Assembly: GCF_040543805.1 (NCBI RefSeq)
Contig: NZ_JBEUMS010000013.1
Coordinates: forward strand, 124,001-188,000
Direction: 5' to 3'
DNA: 64,000 nucleotides
Source of the DNA: Arcicella rosea
Lineage (GTDB): Bacteria > Bacteroidota > Bacteroidia > Cytophagales > Spirosomataceae
The notes beneath the pieces were generated by a model, which worked only from the letters and a program-made list of their open reading frames with translations, did not search any database and was not told the DNA's origin. Shown here one piece after another: positions 23,422-33,800 of this stretch. Made by a program: the position numbers and the translations under genes. The number at the start of each line of letters is the position of its first letter. Position 1 is the stretch's first letter.

Positions 23422-24870
23422 ATGTTTTCACATACAGAAATTCTTATCGCCAAGCATTTTAGAAATACTGCTTTCAGAAATAAGGCAGTATTTATGCTGA
23501 CGGTTTTTATAGGTTTACTGCTGATTTATGCGGCTTTTTCCGGTTGGATAAATTTTCAAAAACAAAACGAAATACGAGCAAAATACCAAGAACAAGCCCG
23601 AAAAGATTGGTTGAGTAATCCCGACAAACATCCCCACCGAATGGCACATTTCGGGCATTTTGCTTTTCGCCCAAAAGCTCCACTGAGTGTTTTTGATTTT
23701 GGAATGGAAAGCTTCTTGGGCAATACCATTTTTCTGGAAGCTCATAAACAAAACACCGTCAATTTCTCAGAAGCTGGTTTTTCAACAGGAATGTTGCGAT
23801 TTGGTGAAATCAGTATTGCGATGATTTTACAGGTTTTATTGCCTTTGCTGATTTTCTTTTTGGGCTTTAGCAGTATTGCTTATGAACGAGAAAACGGAAC
23901 GCTCAAAATACTATTGAGCCAAGGAGTAAGCTGGAAAGCATTAATAATCGGCAAAAGTCTTGGCATTATTAGCGTAGTAATGATACTTTTTATTCCGATT
24001 ATTATTGCTACAATTCTACTTTGGTCGTTACTCCAAAATATGAATATTTCAATAGACGAAAGTATCCGTTTACTCTTGATTATACTGGTTTATTTTGTCT
24101 ATTTAGTCATTTTTTGTGTCATCGCTGTTTTGGTTTCCGCCATTAGTAAAAGTTCAAAAACGGCTCTTACTTCATTGATTGGAATCTGGTTGATGTTGAC
24201 GATTGTCATTCCAAGAGGTTCGCAGGCTTTGGGAGCTTACATTTATACTGCTCCGTCAAAAGCAAAATTCAATGCTGAAATTGAAAATGACATTTTGAAA
24301 GAAGGCGATAGTCACAATCCTGATGACCCACATTACAAAAGCTTGAAAGATTCACTTTTAACTGTTTATAAAATTGATTCTGTCCAAAAGTTGCCCTTCA
24401 ATTACAGCGGTTTTGTGATGGCAGAAGGCGAAAAAATCAGTGCCAATATTTATAACCATCATTTAGAAGGACTGCTAAAAATTTACGACAAACAAAATAG
24501 TTTTTCGAAGGCAATGGCATTTTTGAATCCATTTATGGCAATTAAAAACTTGTCGATGGCATTGACAAGTACCGATTTTGCTTCATACATCAATTTTCAG
24601 GAGCAAGCGGAGCATTATCGTTACGAAATGGCTCAACAAATGAATGAATTACAGATAAAATATATCAGTAATAAAAAGCCTTCGGTTGGTGAAAAATCTC
24701 ATACCATTGATAAAAAACATTGGGCAGAAATGCACGAGTTTGAATATCAAGCTTCGGGAGTAAGTACGGTTTTTAGCCATGAAATCATTTCCATTTTTGC
24801 CTTTATTTTTTGGATAGGGCTACTATTATTTTTTATCAGAATACTGTCTAAAACCCTAAAAGCAATTTAA
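23422..24870 (+). CDS. ABC-2 type permease, DUF3526-like (first of pair)
   Basis: The 482-residue membrane protein has an N-terminal helix (about 23-43), a large extracytoplasmic loop, then five helices (about 130-270) and a C-terminal helix (about 450-470). The first loop has a His-rich stretch HPHRMAHFGHFAF (His70, 72, 76, 79) followed by PKAPLSVFDFG, characteristic of DUF3526-type ABC permeases in Bacteroidota. A second large loop follows at about 275-435. It begins 6 nt after the receptor stop and ends 1 nt before the second permease gene. The His cluster could bind a metal ion; that is inference. Confidence 0.87.
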   Translation: MFSHTEILIAKHFRNTAFRNKAVFMLTVFIGLLLIYAAFSGWINFQKQNEIRAKYQEQARKDWLSNPDKHPHRMAHFGHFAFRPKAPLSVFDFGMESFLGNTIFLEAHKQNTVNFSEAGFSTGMLRFGEISIAMILQVLLPLLIFFLGFSSIAYERENGTLKILLSQGVSWKALIIGKSLGIISVVMILFIPIIIATILLWSLLQNMNISIDESIRLLLIILVYFVYLVIFCVIAVLVSAISKSSKTALTSLIGIWLMLTIVIPRGSQALGAYIYTAPSKAKFNAEIENDILKEGDSHNPDDPHYKSLKDSLLTVYKIDSVQKLPFNYSGFVMAEGEKISANIYNHHLEGLLKIYDKQNSFSKAMAFLNPFMAIKNLSMALTSTDFASYINFQEQAEHYRYEMAQQMNELQIKYISNKKPSVGEKSHTIDKKHWAEMHEFEYQASGVSTVFSHEIISIFAFIFWIGLLLFFIRILSKTLKAI

Positions 24871-24871
24871 T

Positions 24872-26224
24872 ATGATAGTCTTAGCATTCAAGAATTTTAT
24901 ACGGTCAAATAGCGTAAAAATTGGTTTAAGCTTTTTACTTATTGCAGGAATTGTCAGCCTTTTTGTGGGCAAACAATTTATAGAAAAGCAACAGCAAAAT
25001 ATTATTGAAACAGCAAGGTATCAAAAAGAATACATTGCCAGAAATGTCAATTATCACAAAGATGAAATAGGGCTATTATTGTATTATTTGAAGTTTGCCT
25101 TCGTTAACGAAACATTGCCCATCAATGGTTTGTCGATTGGTCAGCGAGATGTCAATTCATCTATTCAAAGCCTTACCATCAGAGGACTAGAAGCACAGAA
25201 ATATGATGCAGATTTGAATAATCCGACGAATCTTTTGTTGGGAAATATTGACTTTAGTTTTGTACTCATCTTCCTGTTTCCATTAATAATCATTGCTTTT
25301 ACTTACAATATTATTTCGGAAGAAAAAGAAAGTGGCACTTGGCGAATTGTGGCTATTCAGAGCAAAAACTTGTTTTTATATGTCTTCCAACTATTTTTTG
25401 TCCGATTTGTAACAGTAATTTCCGTACTGTTGCTCGTACTATTTTTAGCGATTCCTTTTTTGCATATCCCACTCACAAATACCTTTTGGGCATTTGTTGG
25501 TCTGGCAATTTTGTACATCTTTTTTTGGTTTGGTGTCAGCTTTTGGGTAGCATCATTACAGAAAAACTCTAATGCAAATGCTGTTATTTTACTATCAATC
25601 TGGATTGCACTTATCATTATTTTGCCTGCATCGCTCAATAATTATCTAGTGAATAAATATCCAGTTCCAGAAGCATTGGCAACAACAGTAAAGCAACGAA
25701 AAGGCTATCATGAAAAATGGGATATGGACAAAACGATGACAATGAACAAGTTTTACGCACGCTATCCTCAGTTTAAAAAGTTTCCTTTGCCAGATAAAGA
25801 ATTTAGTTGGTTGTGGTATTATGCCATGCAACAAATGGGAGACGAAGACGCTAGTACTCAGGCTACTGCTTTCAAAGAAAAACTGATAGAACGTAATAAT
25901 GCAAGTAATAGCATTGCACGGTTTATTCCAACAATTCATACACAAATGCAACTTAACGAGATTGCACAAGCAGGTTTGAGCAACCAAATACAATTTCTGG
26001 ATGAAACGAGCAAATTTCATGAAAAAATGAAGTTGTATTTTTATCCCAAAATATTCAGTGAAGTACCAGTAAATAGTGAAAATTGGGGGAAATTTAAAGT
26101 GGAAACTTTCAAGAATCAACGCACAAACGGAAGCTTACAAACGTATCTGTCATTAATAGTTTTTAGCCTACTTTTTGGAGGATTTGGTTGGGTAAATTTT
26201 AGGAAGAGTATTAATAAATTATAG
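24872..26224 (+). CDS. ABC-2 type permease, DUF3526-like (second of pair)
   Basis: The 450-residue protein has the same layout as the preceding permease: one N-terminal helix (about 16-34), an extracytoplasmic loop, five helices from about 130 to 260 (FSFVLIFLFPLIIIAFTYNII and following), a second large loop, and a last helix near 425-440. The EEKESGTWRI stretch corresponds to ERENGTLKIL of its neighbour, so the two are paralogues and probably form a heterodimer energised by the ATPase encoded 4 kb upstream. It lacks the His cluster of the first permease. It is the last gene of the operon, and no strong terminator lies directly behind it. Confidence 0.86.
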   Translation: MIVLAFKNFIRSNSVKIGLSFLLIAGIVSLFVGKQFIEKQQQNIIETARYQKEYIARNVNYHKDEIGLLLYYLKFAFVNETLPINGLSIGQRDVNSSIQSLTIRGLEAQKYDADLNNPTNLLLGNIDFSFVLIFLFPLIIIAFTYNIISEEKESGTWRIVAIQSKNLFLYVFQLFFVRFVTVISVLLLVLFLAIPFLHIPLTNTFWAFVGLAILYIFFWFGVSFWVASLQKNSNANAVILLSIWIALIIILPASLNNYLVNKYPVPEALATTVKQRKGYHEKWDMDKTMTMNKFYARYPQFKKFPLPDKEFSWLWYYAMQQMGDEDASTQATAFKEKLIERNNASNSIARFIPTIHTQMQLNEIAQAGLSNQIQFLDETSKFHEKMKLYFYPKIFSEVPVNSENWGKFKVETFKNQRTNGSLQTYLSLIVFSLLFGGFGWVNFRKSINKL

Positions 26225-26262
26225 TTGTTCAGAATGACTAGATTGAAGTAATTCAGTGATTG

Positions 26263-26846
26263 AGTCATTTCATTATTTTTTGGCACATAATATTTATTTT
26301 ACGAAGTAAATAATGTTCTTTCTCTGTACCAAAACTTCCTGCTTAGGCGGTCCGATTCCAGACGTGTCTTTCTTTATTGAGGATACCTTTCATTTGCTTG
26401 TTTGCTATATCATCTTTTCCCCTACCTTTTATAAAGAAATTATGTTGGATACTATGCTCTCTTAAAAGGTACGGTTTTTTTCATTGATTGGATAAATCCC
26501 ATCTGTGGCTACATGAGTACATTTTCCAATCATTATCTCGTTTCTTACTGCACTATCTTTCAGTTTTTACACTCATTAAAAGCGTTATAAATTGCATATT
26601 CAATGATATTCATACCTACCACTTGATTGATGTGAACCTTGATTCCGTATTCTAGATGTTTATTCTACTTTTCTCTGACAATTAGGTCTAATATAAGATT
26701 TGAAGATGCTTACTATGCGGTCATTAATCTTTGCTACAGGTACTTCAAAAAGATGTTTCTGTTGCTCATAAACCACTTTAATAGTTTGAAATACTTTTGC
26801 ATCTTTCTCTGAAAATCCCTTAGAGTTAACTTTTTCTAAGTGTATT
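26263..26846 (-). pseudogene. Transposase remnant, IS1182/IS5-like (DDE)
   Basis: Minus-strand translation gives recognisable fragments of an IS1182-type transposase C-terminal half in changing frames. They include VNSKGFSEKDAKVFQTIK, KINDRIVSIFKSYIRP, then after a frame change HLEYGIKVHINQVVGMNIIE, then GKCTHVATDGIYPINEKN and REHSIQHNFFIKGRG. A weak GSFGTER near the end corresponds to the usual EGSFGTEK motif. At least two frameshifts and several in-frame stops disrupt it, and the N-terminal half is missing. It is an old, non-functional insertion between the ABC operon and the lyase locus. Confidence 0.7.
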
Positions 26847-26848
26847 TA

Positions 26849-26882
26849 AGGTTTTCTAGCAGAAACAAAATACAGAAAACCT
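26849..26882. repeat. Small inverted repeat next to transposase remnant
   Basis: AGGTTTTCT (26849-26857) and AGAAAACCT (26874-26882) form a 9-bp stem. It sits just beyond the surviving transposase fragment. It could be residual IS structure or a weak hairpin; its role is unclear. Confidence 0.4.
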
Positions 26883-26992
26883 CTAAAATTGCCAATATTG
26901 ACACTTTTTCGGGATTATTTTATTGATAATTAAATAATTATATCAGTAAAGAGAAGCTGAATTAGGATTTAAGTATCTTCACGTTATTCCTG

Positions 26993-27037
26993 AAACCCTA
27001 TCCATTTTTATCATTTCTGTAAAAGTGGATAGGGTTT
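26993..27037. terminator. Hairpin between transposase remnant and lyase gene
   Basis: AAACCCTATCCATTTT pairs with AAAAGTGGATAGGGTTT over about 16-17 bp with one G-U wobble. On the plus strand TTTTGATTT overlaps and follows the stem; on the minus strand it lies 45 nt after the lyase stop but lacks a clear T-tract. It is a plausible terminator for the lyase gene or for read-through from the left. Confidence 0.55.
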
Positions 27038-27081
27038 TGATTTAATAAGCCCAATTTAGGCATTTAGATGGAATAAAATAT

Positions 27082-29007
27082 TTAATGAGCAACAACAAAA
27101 TTGAATTGATATTTACCTTTGTTTGATAAAGCTTTTTTTGTTAGTAAAACCCTAGTTACTTGATGATTATTCCATTTAGTTTTAAAGCTTTCATATTCCA
27201 TGCCTTCTGTCGATGGTTTATCTGTAGTGACAGTCCAAAGTGAGGCATCGTATTGTAATGTCAATTTAGCATTATTTTCTCCTGTTAATTTCACCTTTCC
27301 TTTTTCTGAAATATCTACCTCGCAAATACTCATAAATACTTGTTGTAAAGATTTGGGCTGTGCCGATAATTCATAAACATCTGTCAACTCAACCTGATTT
27401 TTTTCTCGGTTTAGTTTTACATTTCTTTCCCAATTAAGCACTCCTGCTTCTGAAGGATAAGCTGTTGCGATGTTCATGAATAAGCTGGCTTCTTTCTCAT
27501 TCGTAATACTTTTAACATTTTTAGCTTCAAATACTCTTCCTGCTTTCTGACCAAATCCATTAATAATGGGTAAATTATGGTATTCGGACTGAGTAAACCA
27601 AAGCTCATAGCGATGACTAGAGAAAGTACGTGCAGTATAGTTTCCTCTTCCTGCATCCACAATCATGGGCTGTCCGTTGAGATAAATAATAAAATCTCCG
27701 ACATCATTATGATTATGGCTTTCTTCATTATGACCGCCATGTGTTGCCAAAAATAAACCATTACTTGCTCTGGCTGTGAGTACTTGGATATCACTTACAT
27801 AGGCATCTCTTACCGCTTGATATGAACTTGGGCTTTTGTCAATTTTTTGAATCGTTAGTAAATTTTCCACTCTCCTCATTCGTTGAAAACCATCTGTTTT
27901 ATAATTAGGAAAGGCATCAAAAGCCCATTTGCCAAATTGAATCATTTTATCATCATTCAACGCTTTACCAAATCGATAAAGCATTAAGCCATCTGGACGA
28001 AGTTTAGGGTCTGCATCGGCAAAATTCACAAAGTAGTCTTTACTAATATGCGTTTTATATACATAGGAAGCCATTTTTTGTATCAATTGATTTTGATAAA
28101 TTTTGACAGCATTGTTCGTTGACTTCTCTAATAATTCCAAACAATCATATACGCTTCCACCCGCTGCAAACCAGTAGCTTGGTCCTTCGTCACAACCACC
28201 ATCTTCGCCCAAACTGTTCAGGTAAGCATCTAAACCTACCATTGCACCATAAAGCATTTCTGCTCTGCGAGTTTCATTTTTCTCTAACAAAAGATTGCTT
28301 AAAATCCAATTCGACATAATCCAAGGATTCCAATTATTCACAGGCTTGGTTTTACTCATCCAACCGTATTTATCACTATTTTTTTGTAAAGGAGTAAAAA
28401 TACGTCTATCGGTTTCATAATAAATGCGTTTACGAATCAGCTTGTTTATTTTATCAAGCTTTTCACCCATAAAATAATCTGCCATCCCTAATACAGAAGC
28501 CGTTTCTGCTGAGAATAAATCTACAATAGGGTTTTCAACATTGGGTAAACCTGTGCCACCAATATGAGCAGGAACACCCCAATAACTTTCTTCACAAATA
28601 GACCAAATACCATTTAAAATAGCTTCCGTAAACCGGCCTTTGTCTTCAACACTTTCGGCTAAAATGAGTTGAATAAGTATATTTCTCTTTCCAAAAGAAA
28701 TTTTGCTATGTCTTTCACGATCTCCAGAACGAACAAAATCCAATGAAGTAGAAGCTGAAATGGGTTCAAATTTATAAGTCAAAGCTTTTTCTCCTTCTTT
28801 TACTAATATTGTCAAAATAGAATCTGGCACAGCAGTTTTCCATTCGCTAGCCGTTTTGGGATATGGATTCCATTCACTAAGCGGAGTAAGATTTTTCTTG
28901 ACATACTCAAGCGAATATTGTTTTTCAAAAATATTTCTGAGGGTAATTTGGGCAAATATTCCATAATGGAGTATCATCAAAATCACTGTTAGTTTTAAAA
29001 TTTTCAT
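27082..29007 (-). CDS. Heparinase II/III-family polysaccharide lyase
   Basis: The 641-residue exported protein has a signal peptide (1-20, ending GIFAQ), an alpha/alpha-toroid domain (about 60-390) and a C-terminal heparinase II/III-like beta-sandwich (about 400-630). GCDEGPSYW (271-279) in the toroid and ESHNHNDVGDF (429-439, His431 and His433) are the typical active-site and metal-site motifs; the latter is followed by VDAGRGNYTARTFS. Such lyases cleave uronic-acid-containing polymers (heparin/heparosan, alginate, or related glycans) by beta-elimination. It lies downstream of the SusC/SusD pair of the same locus, separated by a terminator-like hairpin. The precise PL family and substrate cannot be assigned by eye. 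Confidence 0.88.
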   Translation of the reverse strand: MKILKLTVILMILHYGIFAQITLRNIFEKQYSLEYVKKNLTPLSEWNPYPKTASEWKTAVPDSILTILVKEGEKALTYKFEPISASTSLDFVRSGDRERHSKISFGKRNILIQLILAESVEDKGRFTEAILNGIWSICEESYWGVPAHIGGTGLPNVENPIVDLFSAETASVLGMADYFMGEKLDKINKLIRKRIYYETDRRIFTPLQKNSDKYGWMSKTKPVNNWNPWIMSNWILSNLLLEKNETRRAEMLYGAMVGLDAYLNSLGEDGGCDEGPSYWFAAGGSVYDCLELLEKSTNNAVKIYQNQLIQKMASYVYKTHISKDYFVNFADADPKLRPDGLMLYRFGKALNDDKMIQFGKWAFDAFPNYKTDGFQRMRRVENLLTIQKIDKSPSSYQAVRDAYVSDIQVLTARASNGLFLATHGGHNEESHNHNDVGDFIIYLNGQPMIVDAGRGNYTARTFSSHRYELWFTQSEYHNLPIINGFGQKAGRVFEAKNVKSITNEKEASLFMNIATAYPSEAGVLNWERNVKLNREKNQVELTDVYELSAQPKSLQQVFMSICEVDISEKGKVKLTGENNAKLTLQYDASLWTVTTDKPSTEGMEYESFKTKWNNHQVTRVLLTKKALSNKGKYQFNFVVAH

Positions 29008-29100
29008 CGTTAATGATTTAAAGTTTATAAACTTTTTACGAGCTAATATTCGGGATTATTTTCTTATTTGTACCTAAAATCTATGCAGAAATAATATGTA

Positions 29101-29137
29101 GAAAAAAAAGCCCTCCCTAAATGAATATTAGGAAGGG
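29101..29137 (-). terminator. Terminator between susD and lyase genes
   Basis: On the minus strand CCCTTCCTAA and TTAGGGAGGG (29111-29120 with 29128-29137, one mismatch, 7-nt loop) are followed by an eight-T run (29102-29109). It lies 16 nt after the susD stop, upstream of the lyase gene, so it may set a lower lyase level or mark a separate transcript. Confidence 0.75.
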
Positions 29138-29152
29138 AATAAAACATAGGTT

Positions 29153-30775
29153 TTACCAACCTTGGTTTTGTTTGAGAGATGGATTTAGCCCAATTTCGTT
29201 AACAGGAAGTGGCCATAGATAATCTTTTGCAGGGTCGAATTTTCTGAAAGTTGCCTCTTGAACTAATAAGAAATTATCAGGTGTTAGCTTTACAGCCGCT
29301 GCTGTTCCGAATTCAGATTTGAAAAAGTAATTTCCTAAAACTGGCTTTACCAATTCAATTTCTGCTGTTTTCCAGCGGATTAAATCCCAGTATCTAAAAC
29401 CTTCCAAAGCAAGTTCGACTCGTCTTTCACGACGAATTTCATTGCGCATACTTAGTCCATTCGCAGTAACTAAAGCATTGGTTAATTTGGCAACTTTGGC
29501 TCTGGTACGCAATAAATTAATTGTTAGATCTAAATCGGCATCAGAAATACCATCTTCTAATTCATATTTTGCTTCTGCATAAGTCAGTAAAATTTCTGCA
29601 TAGCGTATCAACATCCCATCAATATTAGAACGCTGAACGCCCCAATCATCAATATTGATATATTTGCGAGACATGAAGCCTGTCAACTGGAAAGACAAAA
29701 TTGCTACATTAAAAATAGGTTGTGTTCCAATATAAGGATCTCCCTTTTTCATAATTGTTGCTGCCAATCTTTCATCTCTGTTTGTAAAAACATCGGTTGA
29801 TAAAACAGGTGCTTTGTACAAAGGAGATTTCGTAATACTCAATCCATCAGTCATTAAATAATCATCCACTAGGCTTTTCGTCGGACTAGCACCGCCGTTC
29901 TCTAAAGTCCTAGCGGCATTGTGTGTTAAAACAATATCTGAAGTACTAACGCCATATTGTTTTACTAGAATGTTTTCTCGGTTTTGCCTTCCTTCACCTG
30001 CCAATTGGAACAAAGCATAATAATCGCTGTATAAACTATGTTCTTTACTATCAATTACTGCCTTTGAAGCCACCAAAGCCAAATTTAGATGTGTTTTAAA
30101 ATCACCATCACTATGGAATTTTGCACGTGTTCCTTCGTACAAAGCTACTCTTGCCTTGAAAGCTAAAGCTGCCGTTTTTGAAATTCGACCGTAATTAGTC
30201 ACTCCAAGCTGAGTTGGTGTTTGAAGCTTTTGGCTTGCAAAATCCAAATCTTGATAAATTGCATCAATTATTGCAGCTCTTGGACTAGCAGCTGCTTGCA
30301 ATTCTGCTGAGGTTTCTTCTAATACTTCTAAAATTAGGGGTACACTACCATATTTTTGTACTAAAGAGAAGTAAGCCCAAGCCCTAAAAAACCTTGCTTC
30401 TGCGATATAACGATCTACCACATTAGCAGACACTCCATTTGCAAGTGCTCTTGGAGCTTTCTCAATGATATTATTTGCTGCCCTTATAAGTTGGTAAGGA
30501 CTGTTATAATTTCCATCAGTAGCTGGTGCAATTCTGCTACCGTCGCTTATCGTATTTGGGGCTCTTGCATAAGTATTATCTGACCAGTTATCGTCAGTAT
30601 TGGGCAATCCCGGAAGGAAAGTATATAAAAAATTGGCTGCACCTTGTAAATCTCTTTCGGTTTTCCAAAAGGCGGGGTCACTTAGCTGTGTTTCAGGAAT
30701 TCTGTCAACATCGCAAGCTGTAACACTCATCAAAAGTGTTGAAGTAACTATTATGTATTTTAAAATCTTTTTCAT
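29153..30775 (-). CDS. SusD/RagB-family outer membrane lipoprotein
   Basis: The protein of about 540 residues starts MKKILKYIIVTSTLLMSVTAC, with lipidated Cys21 and the usual CDVDRIPETQLSD N-terminus. It has the RagB/SusD core: RAANNIIEKAPRALANG, AEARFFRAWAYFSLVQKYGSVPLI (TPR region) and a C-terminal RNEIRRERRVELALEGFRYWDLIRW. The end DYLWPLPVNEIGLNPSLKQNQGW is standard. The open frame reaches 30811, but the ATG at 30775 begins the signal peptide and leaves a 32-nt gap from the SusC stop. It forms the surface substrate-binding partner of the SusC encoded upstream, in the heparinase-type lyase locus. Confidence 0.95.
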   Translation of the reverse strand: MKKILKYIIVTSTLLMSVTACDVDRIPETQLSDPAFWKTERDLQGAANFLYTFLPGLPNTDDNWSDNTYARAPNTISDGSRIAPATDGNYNSPYQLIRAANNIIEKAPRALANGVSANVVDRYIAEARFFRAWAYFSLVQKYGSVPLILEVLEETSAELQAAASPRAAIIDAIYQDLDFASQKLQTPTQLGVTNYGRISKTAALAFKARVALYEGTRAKFHSDGDFKTHLNLALVASKAVIDSKEHSLYSDYYALFQLAGEGRQNRENILVKQYGVSTSDIVLTHNAARTLENGGASPTKSLVDDYLMTDGLSITKSPLYKAPVLSTDVFTNRDERLAATIMKKGDPYIGTQPIFNVAILSFQLTGFMSRKYINIDDWGVQRSNIDGMLIRYAEILLTYAEAKYELEDGISDADLDLTINLLRTRAKVAKLTNALVTANGLSMRNEIRRERRVELALEGFRYWDLIRWKTAEIELVKPVLGNYFFKSEFGTAAAVKLTPDNFLLVQEATFRKFDPAKDYLWPLPVNEIGLNPSLKQNQGW

Positions 30776-30807
30776 GCTCTTTCTTTTAAATAAACAAATT
30801 GATAACA

Positions 30808-33800
30808 TCAAAAACTTAGATTCAAACCAGCAGTAGCTGTTCCAAAGAATGGATAGTCGTTCTGAGCACCATTTCGTTGTTCTGGATTAAAGTAATTATT
30901 GAAGGCTCCTAAGCGAGTAAAAGACAGGATGTCTTGTCCAGAAACAAAGACTCTTGCTCTTGAAACCTTAATTTTCTTTATCCATTTTTCAGGTAAAGAA
31001 TACCCAATTTGAATATTTTTTAACCTTGCGTATTGTCCATTTATCATCCATTTATCAGACGGTAAATACCTGAAGCCCCCTTGTAGATATGGGCGAGGGA
31101 AAGTTGCATCTTGATTTTCAGGCGTCCAATAATCTTTGTGGATTGCTAAAGGTTGTTTCCACGCTTGAGCGAGCGGTTCAATAGCTTCGCTATTTGCCAA
31201 GAATGAACGTTTGCCTACTCCTTGAATAAAGGCAGAGAAATCAAAACCTTTGTATTGAAAACCAATATTAAAGCCAAAAACATAACGAGGTTGGTCTGTA
31301 CCTAAATAGACTAAATCTCCAGAATCGTCTGGCGAACCCTTTCCTACATTTATTTTTGCATCTCCATTTTGATCGACAAATCTAACATCACCAGCGCCAG
31401 TTCTACTGTCTTGAAAAGCACTTGCTTTTACTTCATCATCTGTTTGAAAATAACCAGCAGTTTTATAGCCCCAAATACTATTGAGCGGATAGCCTTCTAA
31501 AAGTGCCACAGTTCCTGCACCTACTACTCTTCGTCCAGCATAACTAATCAATTTATTTTGGTTGTCTGATATATTCAGCCCTATATTATAATTAAAACTT
31601 TCTCCGATTTTATCTCTGAATTTTACTTCAACTTCCCATCCCCACGACTTTAACTCTCCATTGTTAATTCTAGGAGTACCTACTCCAAATGTCGCTGGCA
31701 ATTGAAGCGGTGTTAGCATATTGCGATTGTATTTGATATAATAATCACCACTGATTTGTAGTTTGTTCTTAACAAGACCCATATCTAAACCAAAATTTGA
31801 CGTTTCAATTGTTTCCCACGAAAGGTCAGAAGATGGAACTACGCTTTGCGAAAAGTAAGATGTTCTTGATTCTACGCCACCTAATACTAGGTTTGAACCC
31901 CTGTTTAAGAGATTTAAGTAGTCGTAGTAGCCAATACCAAGTGCATTACCTAGTTGTCCCCACGAACCCCTTAATTTAAATTCAGAAAATAAAGGTACCG
32001 CTTTACTAAACCACGGTTCTCTTTGCATGTTCCAACCTATAGAAGCTGAAGGGAAGAACTTGTTTCTTAGCCCCGGTGCAAGGCGTGAACTCTCGTCCAT
32101 TCTGAATGTTGCTTCAAAGAGGTATTTATCATCATAATTATAGTTGAATCTTCCAAAAAATGACTGGAAAGCAAAAGTGTTAATCGTTTCACTATTCGCT
32201 TTTGTTTTATCATCTCCAAGATTTAACGTTGGTTGATCATTATTTACCAATGAATTCGATGTAGTTGCAGTAGAAGTGAATCTGCTATCTTCCCATTGGT
32301 AACCCCCTAATACGTGAAATTTACTTTTGCCAATCGTTAAATCATAATCTGTTAAAAACTGAATATTGGTATTTCTTGTAAATTCAGAAGTGATGGCATA
32401 TTGATTAGGATTATTAAGGTAGAAAATAGGAGCAAAGCGTCCCCAAAGTTCTACTTGACGAGCAAAACGGCGTCTATCACTAAAGCGATATTGTTGACCC
32501 AGTACTGTTCTAATATTCAATCCTTTAACTAATTCTTTGGCTGCCAATGTAAATACTCCGTCAAAGAAGTTTCTATCAACATTATTATAACCTCCTTCTT
32601 TGAGCAAGGCATAAGAATTATTAGATGAAGAACCTGCTCCACCATTTAATCTGCCTTCTGGAGTAAAAATTGGGAATCGTGTTCTCAAACGATAAATTTG
32701 ATACACCAAACCTTCTCCATCAGTTCCTACAGACGACGCTTGTTGGCTTTGTAAAGAATAAGCAATTCTTGAATCTAATGAAATATGTTTTGTTAATTGA
32801 GAACCTAAGTTTACACGAAGATTATATCTGTCTAGTCTATCAGGACCAACTTTGAATAATCCTTGTTTTCCATAATAGCCAAAAGAAACTAAATAATTAG
32901 TTTTTTCTGTTCCACCTTTTGCTGAAAAATTATGGGTTTGCATTGGGGTATATTTTCTTACAACACTATTTATCTGATTTTCTTGATTGTAAAAAATATA
33001 CCTTGTTGTGTCGGATGGGTTAACTACATAAGGAATGCCATCTCTTATTCTTTGAAGGTCTTCTTCAGTATATTCAGGAGCAGTTTTAGCATTTTTTCTG
33101 GCAAGGTTGGCATACTCAGCTTCGTCTAAAAGTGATAGCCGTTCTGGTACATTCAATGCCCAATCAACACCTATTTGATTAGAATATTCAAAAATTGTTT
33201 TGCCTGATTTACCTTTCTTTGTAGTAATTAACAGTACTCCACCAGCAGCTTGAGCACCATAAATGGCAGCGGCAGCAGCATCTTTTAATACACTAATACT
33301 TTCAATATCGTTAGGGTTTAATGTTTGAAGAGTAAAACTTGATACCGTTACCCCATCTACTAAAATTAAAGGGTCAACGTTACCATTAGCAGAAGTAGCA
33401 CCACGAATCTGAATACCAATACCTTCGTTTCCAGGTTGACCAGAACCACGTGTAACTATTAAACCAGAAGCTACGCCTTGTAAAGCATTTGCCACATTAG
33501 AAACGGGTCTATTTTCAATTAACTTAGAGTCAATGGTCGAAACAGCACCTGTTAAATTTGCCTTTTTCTGGGTTCCGTAACCAACTACCACAACTTCGTC
33601 CAAAGCTCTATCATCAGTTTTTAAAGAAACATTAATGGTATTTTTGCTTCCAACCTCTATTTCTTGACTAATATAACCAACAAAAGAAAAGATCAAAACT
33701 GCATCTGTATTTGGTACGGAAATTTTAAAACTTCCATTGGCAGTTGAATTAACACCTCTGTTTGTCCCTTTGATAGCAATATTAACTCCTGGCAAGCCTT

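Larger units (their letters stand above)
26225..27081. other. Gene-poor region with decayed insertion sequence
   Basis: This 857-nt stretch between convergent genes contains the remains of a transposase gene on the minus strand (26263-26846), a small 9-bp hairpin (26849-26882) and a longer hairpin (26993-27037). I see no intact gene and could not identify the insertion-sequence ends. Confidence 0.7.

Noticed and set aside
25646..26119. Minus-strand 157-codon frame rich in Cys, Phe and His
   Set aside because: It lies entirely antisense to the second ABC permease gene, whose own frame has clear domain structure.
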